DNA of 64,000 bases, taken from positions 65,992-129,991 of the forward strand of contig BJGH01000002.1 of NCBI GenBank assembly GCA_014190355.1. The letters are read 5' to 3'. This DNA comes from Alphaproteobacteria bacterium. GTDB lineage: Bacteria; Pseudomonadota; Alphaproteobacteria; Rickettsiales; UBA1997. The first letter of the stretch is position 1, and each line of letters opens with the position of its first letter. The notes under the pieces were generated by a model. The model was given only the letters and a program-made list of their open reading frames with translations. It did no database searches and was not told the DNA's origin. Made by a program: the position numbers and the translations under genes. Shown here in pieces: positions 59,349 through 64,000 of this stretch.

Positions 59349-60236
59349 ATGATCAAAATATTTAATTTAAAAGGATTTTCATTAATTGAATTATCAGTTG
59401 TTATTCTAATAATTGGCATATTGGTTGCAGGTGCAACACAAGGTTCAAGGCTAATCAATCAGATGCGCTTAGTTAGCGCCAGATCAATAACTCAGGGCTC
59501 TAGTATTGCCTCAATACAAGGTTTAGCTGCTTGGTGGGAATGTTGCGACGAAAAAACTTTTCTTGAAAACGAAGCTAGCAATAATTCTCTAATATCAACG
59601 TGGAACGATTTAAATCCCACATCTACATCTAAAATTAATCTTAACCAAAACATTGCAACCTCACAACCTATTTATATCAGCCCTTCTATAAATAACCTGC
59701 CAAGCCTACGCTTTGACGGCTCTGATCGCTTTATCACTAACAATTTTTTTAGCGAAACTTTTTCACTCTTTGTTGTTTTGAGAACTTCATTAGCTGGCAA
59801 TGGTAACTCTACATCTCAAGCTTGGAGCGGATCTGCAATAATTGGAGCCGACACCCCGGGAACTGCTAACGATATTATCCCTTTGGCAATAGGTGGAGGG
59901 TTTATAAAAATATTTACGGGAAATTCAGAAACAACTTTAACATCGCCAATAACTATTAACGATAATAAGCCGTATATAATTTTTGCTAGTCGAAATATTA
60001 CCAATGGTAACAGAACTTTAATGATTAATAACTCCAATCTAGTTACCGACAATCTTGGCGGAACTGTAGCTTTAAATTCAAGTCCGCAAGTTGGCATTGG
60101 AGGAGACTCAAATCTCGGAGCAACTGCCTTTACTGGTGATATTGGCGAAATAATAGTCTATAATCGTGTTTTATCAACTGAAGAACGAACCTCGGTAGCT
60201 CAATATCTTGCCAAAAAATACGCCATTAAGTTGTAA
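59349..60236 (+). CDS. Prepilin-like protein with LamG/ConA-like body (copy 4)
   Basis: The 295-aa protein has the canonical prepilin cleavage site G9|F10 before FSLIELSVVILIIGILVAG; most paralogues have Ala at -1. The helix continues to QGSRLINQMRLVSARS. The body is Thr/Ser/Asn-rich with LPSLRFDGSDRF, SLFVVLRTS and VGIGGDSNLGATAFTGDIGE, a LamG-like pattern, and ends in IIVYNRVLSTEERTS. It is convergent with the three other copies of this cluster, which are on the minus strand. Confidence 0.85.
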   Translation: MIKIFNLKGFSLIELSVVILIIGILVAGATQGSRLINQMRLVSARSITQGSSIASIQGLAAWWECCDEKTFLENEASNNSLISTWNDLNPTSTSKINLNQNIATSQPIYISPSINNLPSLRFDGSDRFITNNFFSETFSLFVVLRTSLAGNGNSTSQAWSGSAIIGADTPGTANDIIPLAIGGGFIKIFTGNSETTLTSPITINDNKPYIIFASRNITNGNRTLMINNSNLVTDNLGGTVALNSSPQVGIGGDSNLGATAFTGDIGEIIVYNRVLSTEERTSVAQYLAKKYAIKL

Positions 60237-60277
60237 ATATTATTAAATCTCAAATCCTTTAAATTCATTATTAAAAT

Positions 60278-61189
60278 TTAAATTTTTATTCCCCATTTTT
60301 TACCAAGATATTTTTCAATATCAACTCGCTCGTCGTTTTTCAAATCACGATCATAAAAAATTATTTCAGCAATATAGCCATTTAAATATCGAGAGCGATT
60401 AGTACCATCAAACCATGAGGCAATATTGTGAGTAGTTGGAGTTTTAATCATACCACTTGGATTGCCAGCGGAAGTTCCAGCTCCCGATGTTGCGCCGTTA
60501 ATATACAATGTCACTGAAGTTCCTCGATCAACAACTGAATAAATATAAGCTGTATTAGCTAAAACGCCGTTTCGATTGGCATAATGTCCTGTCGTATCAT
60601 AACCAAGGTAAGAAGCTACACCAGTTGGAGAAGAAAGATTAGCCATTCCATCAAGCTGAAAATGAACCTTACCAAGCATCCAAGCGCTGTTAGCGTTAAT
60701 TAAAACAGTGCAACAGCCTCCTGCAGAAACATTTGAGGCCGATATTACCAAAAAAATACTAGCCCTTAATCCTCCGATATTTTGAGTTGTGTCAAGATAA
60801 TCATTGCCATCAAATTTCAAACAGGGTAAGCCATTTAAGCAATTTGCTGTGTATCTTGGTCTTTGAGTTCCAGATGATACTGCGTTATTTTTTGAAGTTG
60901 ATTGTAAATTTATATCAAACCAAGTTGAAACCTCTAAACCATCTGAAGCTTCATTTAAATCAAAGCTTTGCTCCATTGTTGGTTCATACCACATAACTAA
61001 ATTTGGAATAGATGAAACAGGTGATCCAAGGGTTTGAGATCTTGCAGATTGAAGCCTCATGGCATTAATCAATCTTGAGGACTGCGTAACCCCTGCCACT
61101 AAAATACCAATAATTAGAATCACGATTGATAGTTCGATTAGTGAAAAAGCTTTACGATATTTTGTTATTTTAGCATTCTTATAGTTCAT
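60278..61189 (-). CDS. Prepilin-like protein with LamG/ConA-like body (copy 5)
   Basis: The 303-aa protein has a 14-residue basic leader ending KA|F (A14|F15) before FSLIELSIVILIIGILVAG, then SSRLINAMRLQSARSQTLGS. The body includes LPCLKFDGNDYLD, a Cys pair in GGCCTVLI, and LYINGATSGAGTSAG, ending in NGYIAEIIFYDRDLKNDERV and a basic tail. It shares its first 150 bp almost exactly with copies 6 and 7, but the body differs strongly. It is the last gene of a three-gene minus-strand run. Confidence 0.87.
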   Translation of the reverse strand: MNYKNAKITKYRKAFSLIELSIVILIIGILVAGVTQSSRLINAMRLQSARSQTLGSPVSSIPNLVMWYEPTMEQSFDLNEASDGLEVSTWFDINLQSTSKNNAVSSGTQRPRYTANCLNGLPCLKFDGNDYLDTTQNIGGLRASIFLVISASNVSAGGCCTVLINANSAWMLGKVHFQLDGMANLSSPTGVASYLGYDTTGHYANRNGVLANTAYIYSVVDRGTSVTLYINGATSGAGTSAGNPSGMIKTPTTHNIASWFDGTNRSRYLNGYIAEIIFYDRDLKNDERVDIEKYLGKKWGIKI

Positions 61190-61210
61190 TATTAATAATA
61201 TCGATTTTTT

Positions 61211-62107
61211 TTAACCAGTAAGTTTAACTGCCCATTTTCTTGAAAGATATTGCTCAACTGCTTTTCTTTCTTCGGTATTCAAAGCCCGAGAATAAAAAAT
61301 AATTTCAGCGATATCAGCATTATAGTATATGTAGGGATTGCCTGCGGAAATTCTTGGACCAATATGGATTTGACTAATATTAAAATTTCCAGTTGAGTTA
61401 GCAGGAGTATAGCCAGTTCCATTAATATAAACAATGTTAGTTGAGCCATTAAAAATTGAATTGGCAATAAAGGTGTTGCCGTTTCCTGGATGAGTTCCCG
61501 ACATCGCTAAACAAAGCAATCCCGAATTTCTTCCCGGGATCATTCCTCCACCACCGCCCTCATAAAAACCGGTAAAACCTTCTACAGTTGTATAATCATT
61601 GCCAGAAGGACCTGTGCCATTGATAATGCTTGAATCTTGAACCCAAGCAATTCTTCTGGCAACAATGAAATAAGTTAATTGCGGTCCAGAAATTCCAACT
61701 TGATCAACCCGCAAATAATCATCAACTCCTGCTAATCTCACCGAAGGCAAACCATTAATGCCATTTTCAATATATTTTGGACGATTATTTACTAAAGGAG
61801 GAAAAGCATTGAGTTTATTGGTTGTTTGCGGATTGTTATCATACCACATTGTCAGTTCAAACAAATCTTGTTCTTCGGTATCATTAAAACTTTTATCTAA
61901 ACTTGATTCATACCACAACGCAAGATCTTTAATGGTTGGAACTGGCGAAGAATTGGTTATGTTTTGAGCGGTAATTAATCTAATTCTTTTCACTAAACGA
62001 GAGGACTGGGTAACCCCTGCTACTAAAATACCAATAATTAGAATCACGATTGATAACTCAATTAACGAAAAAGCTTTAAGATATTTATAATTATTAGTTT
62101 TAAACAT
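61211..62107 (-). CDS. Prepilin-like protein with LamG/ConA-like body (copy 6)
   Basis: The 298-aa protein has leader cleavage predicted at A12|F13 before FSLIELSIVILIIGILVAG. The body is Gly/Asn-rich (GFYEGGGGGMIPGRNSG, NIVYINGTGYTPAN) with a LamG-like C-terminal part, YNADIAEIIFYSRALNTEER, and a basic end. It lies 21 bp upstream of copy 5 and 36 bp downstream of copy 7, so the three are likely one transcript. Confidence 0.87.
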   Translation of the reverse strand: MFKTNNYKYLKAFSLIELSIVILIIGILVAGVTQSSRLVKRIRLITAQNITNSSPVPTIKDLALWYESSLDKSFNDTEEQDLFELTMWYDNNPQTTNKLNAFPPLVNNRPKYIENGINGLPSVRLAGVDDYLRVDQVGISGPQLTYFIVARRIAWVQDSSIINGTGPSGNDYTTVEGFTGFYEGGGGGMIPGRNSGLLCLAMSGTHPGNGNTFIANSIFNGSTNIVYINGTGYTPANSTGNFNISQIHIGPRISAGNPYIYYNADIAEIIFYSRALNTEERKAVEQYLSRKWAVKLTG

Positions 62108-62143
62108 ATAATTTTTTTACTGTTAACATTTAAATAATTTTAA

Positions 62144-63055
62144 TTAAATCTTTATTGACCATTTTCTGGCGAGATATTTTTCAACATCAACTCTCTCGTC
62201 ATTGCTAATATTGCGATTAAATATGATAATTTCTGCTATATCGCCACGAAAAAATTCAAAATTAACCCAAGCATTGCCCCCAATCATTTGATAGCTCGAG
62301 CCAGTAGCTCTAGGGTCTGAAACTCCAGAGCTTGCGAACTGCGTGGAATTTAAAAAACCTGTCAAAGTTTTTGGTGAAGAACTTTTATAAATTGCTGAAA
62401 AAATAATCAATGAATCAGAACTAATATTACCCGTTAACACTTGACTTGCGGTTGTTGCTCCACCAGCCAGATAATTGAGAACTGTATAAGTTGTTGATGA
62501 TTGTTTATAAATTCTTATTAAATTTATTGGGTTGGTCCACAATCCGGTAACTAGGACGTCATGATTTTTTATTGCCCCATCAAAAGGCATACGAAACACC
62601 ATAAAAATACTAAAAGCCGAATCTCCCGAAGGAATAGTGTTATCAGGCAACGACAAGAAATGACCGTTAGTTGCTCCATTAAAATTTACTAATGGCAAAG
62701 ATCCTGCAGAATTATAAATTGGTCTACGACCTGTGGTTGGTTGTGTAGCATTTAATGGTGTAGTAGTTTGAGGATTAATATCAAACCAAGTGCTAATTTC
62801 ACTGCCATTGCTTGCTTGATTTGGATCAAAACTTTTTTCTAAAGTAGTCTCTAACCACAGCACTAATCCATTAATTGAAGACACTGGAGCGCTTAAAGTA
62901 ATTGAACGAGCAGATTGAATTCTCATAGCATTAATCAATCGCGAAGACTGGGTAACCCCTGCTACTAAAATACCAATGATTAGAATCACGATTGATAGCT
63001 CAATTAACGAAAAAGCTTTAAATGATTTTTGGTAGCTATTTGTTATTCTTAACAT
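62144..63055 (-). CDS. Prepilin-like protein with LamG/ConA-like body (copy 7)
   Basis: The 303-aa protein has cleavage predicted at A14|F15 before FSLIELSIVILIIGILVAG, then SSRLINAMRIQSARSITLSA. The body carries LPLVNFNGATNGHFLSLPD and SIFMVFRMPF and ends FFRGDIAEIIIFNRNISNDE plus a basic tail. It heads the minus-strand run of three. The leader is nearly identical to copies 5 and 6; the body is not. Confidence 0.87.
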   Translation of the reverse strand: MLRITNSYQKSFKAFSLIELSIVILIIGILVAGVTQSSRLINAMRIQSARSITLSAPVSSINGLVLWLETTLEKSFDPNQASNGSEISTWFDINPQTTTPLNATQPTTGRRPIYNSAGSLPLVNFNGATNGHFLSLPDNTIPSGDSAFSIFMVFRMPFDGAIKNHDVLVTGLWTNPINLIRIYKQSSTTYTVLNYLAGGATTASQVLTGNISSDSLIIFSAIYKSSSPKTLTGFLNSTQFASSGVSDPRATGSSYQMIGGNAWVNFEFFRGDIAEIIIFNRNISNDERVDVEKYLARKWSIKI

Positions 63056-63156
63056 TGCTTTAAAAACGATTGGCTTGTTTTATTAATTAAAAAAAATATC
63101 TTAAGGCAATAAGAATAAATACAAATGTAAATGACAACTTCTTTATAATAATTTCT

Positions 63157-63789
63157 CTATACGGGGCAGAAATTTATAAAATTCTTTAGAAACTCTAAAC
63201 CCTTTTCAGCACTTTTTTCTGGATGAAATTGTGCACCAACAATATTTTCTTTAGCAATTATAGCATTGATTTTATTGCTTCCATACTGAACTTGAGCTAA
63301 TACATTGTTGTCATTTTGGCAAATAAAATGATAGGAATTTGCGAAATAAAAATGATCTCCTTGAGCAATGTTTTTTAACAAAGGATGTTTGTTATTTTTG
63401 ATCATCAGTTCATTCCAACCCATATGAGGAATTTTTAAATTTTCTTCAGCTAATTTTTTAACTCGACCATTTATATAATTTAAACCCTGATGCTCGCCAT
63501 TCTCATAGCCAATTGAAGCCAAGACCTGCATGCCAACACAAATTCCTAAAAAAGGTTTTTTTTCTTTGATAATTTGCTTGCGAAGCTCTGATAAAAAATT
63601 AGGCTGTTGGCGTAAACCTTGCATGCAGTCATTAAAAGCCCCAACTCCTGGAAGGATAATATGGGTTGATGATTTGAGCTCAGATTCATTATTGGTGATT
63701 TCAATTAAACAATTTGAATCAATATTTCTAAGGGCATTATAAACCGATGCAACATTGCCTGAGCCATAATCAATGATGATAATTTTCAT
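63157..63789 (-). CDS. hisH: HisH-type glutamine amidotransferase
   Basis: This class I glutamine amidotransferase releases ammonia from glutamine. The 210-aa protein has the nucleophile in FLGICVGMQ (C84) and the partner residues in VGAQFHPEKSA (H189, E191), with GVGAFNDCMQGL as in HisH. HisH serves histidine synthesis with HisF, but in surface-sugar gene clusters HisH homologues feed ammonia to sugar amidotransferases. No his gene is seen, so the role is open. It starts 4 bp after the partial gene at the window end. Confidence 0.85.
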   Translation of the reverse strand: MKIIIIDYGSGNVASVYNALRNIDSNCLIEITNNESELKSSTHIILPGVGAFNDCMQGLRQQPNFLSELRKQIIKEKKPFLGICVGMQVLASIGYENGEHQGLNYINGRVKKLAEENLKIPHMGWNELMIKNNKHPLLKNIAQGDHFYFANSYHFICQNDNNVLAQVQYGSNKINAIIAKENIVGAQFHPEKSAEKGLEFLKNFINFCPV

Positions 63790-63793
63790 GATT

Positions 63794-64000
63794 TTATTTT
63801 TTTAATCTTTTTTTGTTACTTTGATAATATTTTTTTGGATCAAGAAAAGCATCACCAAACTGCTCCTCATCTAGCTCATTATTTTGCATTCTTTTGACAA
63901 ATCTGAGTTTAGCATGAGTAGCATTGCTTCCAAAAACAATTCCTGCAAATTTATAACCTTTATTTTTTATTTTTTCACAGAGCCAGTAATTAGCATTTAA
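63794..64000 (-). CDS. 3' end of an unidentified gene upstream of hisH (partial)
   Basis: The minus-strand frame is open from the window edge to a TAA at 63794-63796. It encodes 68 residues such as YWLCEKIKNKGYKFAGIVFG, SNATHAKLRFVKRMQNNELD and FGDAFLDPKKYYQSNKKRL. It is 4 bp from hisH on the same strand, so both are in one operon. A sugar amidotransferase would fit the context, but the fragment is too short for me to assign. Confidence 0.6.
   Translation of the reverse strand, partial: LNANYWLCEKIKNKGYKFAGIVFGSNATHAKLRFVKRMQNNELDEEQFGDAFLDPKKYYQSNKKRLKK

Overview
The window is AT-rich DNA (low GC throughout, long A/T runs) with the standard genetic code. The gene set is typical of an obligately intracellular alphaproteobacterium, probably Rickettsiales or a similar host-associated order: a 602-aa YidC, Lon, RodA, Tgt, GltX, MidA, RsmE, RlmE, ParA/ParB with a consensus parS, plus eukaryote-like proteins (RNase-inhibitor-type leucine-rich repeats, an OTU-like protease with ankyrin repeats) and decaying pseudogenes. 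The taxonomic placement is an inference from gene content; no rRNA gene is present to confirm it.

Layout. Positions 1-15800 are mostly core metabolism and housekeeping. They hold a PKHD-hydroxylase-like protein, yidC, a rodA-lon pair, tgt, a thioredoxin-like protein, a two-gene UDP-xylose module (UDP-xylose synthase plus UDP-glucose dehydrogenase), dusB-nadE-zinc-ribbon, a frameshifted coiled-coil gene and gltX. From 16000 to 36600 the region is accessory. It contains three prepilin-like genes with ConA/LamG-like bodies (one broken), parA with a cluster of parS sites, acs with a GNAT gene, a tandem array of three LRR genes built by repeated duplication, two pseudogenes, a TauD-type dioxygenase and an 880-aa OTU/ankyrin protein. 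A tRNA-Ala(GGC) and parB follow.

From 37500 to 39660 there is a gene desert with a perfect 24-bp palindrome, then a tiny secreted protein and yifB. Positions 40-53.9 kb return to housekeeping (tlpA-like, rsmE, pstC, ridA, a VOC protein with a long disordered head, a threonine dehydratase-like gene, rlmE, a Trm112-like gene, purK, speB, a desuccinylase-like gene). This stretch is interrupted by a likely Panacea-domain toxin-antitoxin pair and two copies of a GGGGTC-hairpin repeat. From 53.9 kb to the end come an 838-aa proline-rich unknown protein, midA-bioB, four more prepilin/LamG-like genes in a cluster, hisH and the 3' end of another gene.

The most unusual content is the seven-member prepilin/LamG-like family: a near-invariant prepilin leader and helix joined to highly divergent beta-rich bodies, spread over two loci. 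Next are the candidate PanAT toxin-antitoxin pair with a two-helix membrane toxin, the modular LRR array, the OTU-ankyrin effector candidate, and the split of parA from parB. That split could be explained by inversion between two inverted prepilin paralogues.
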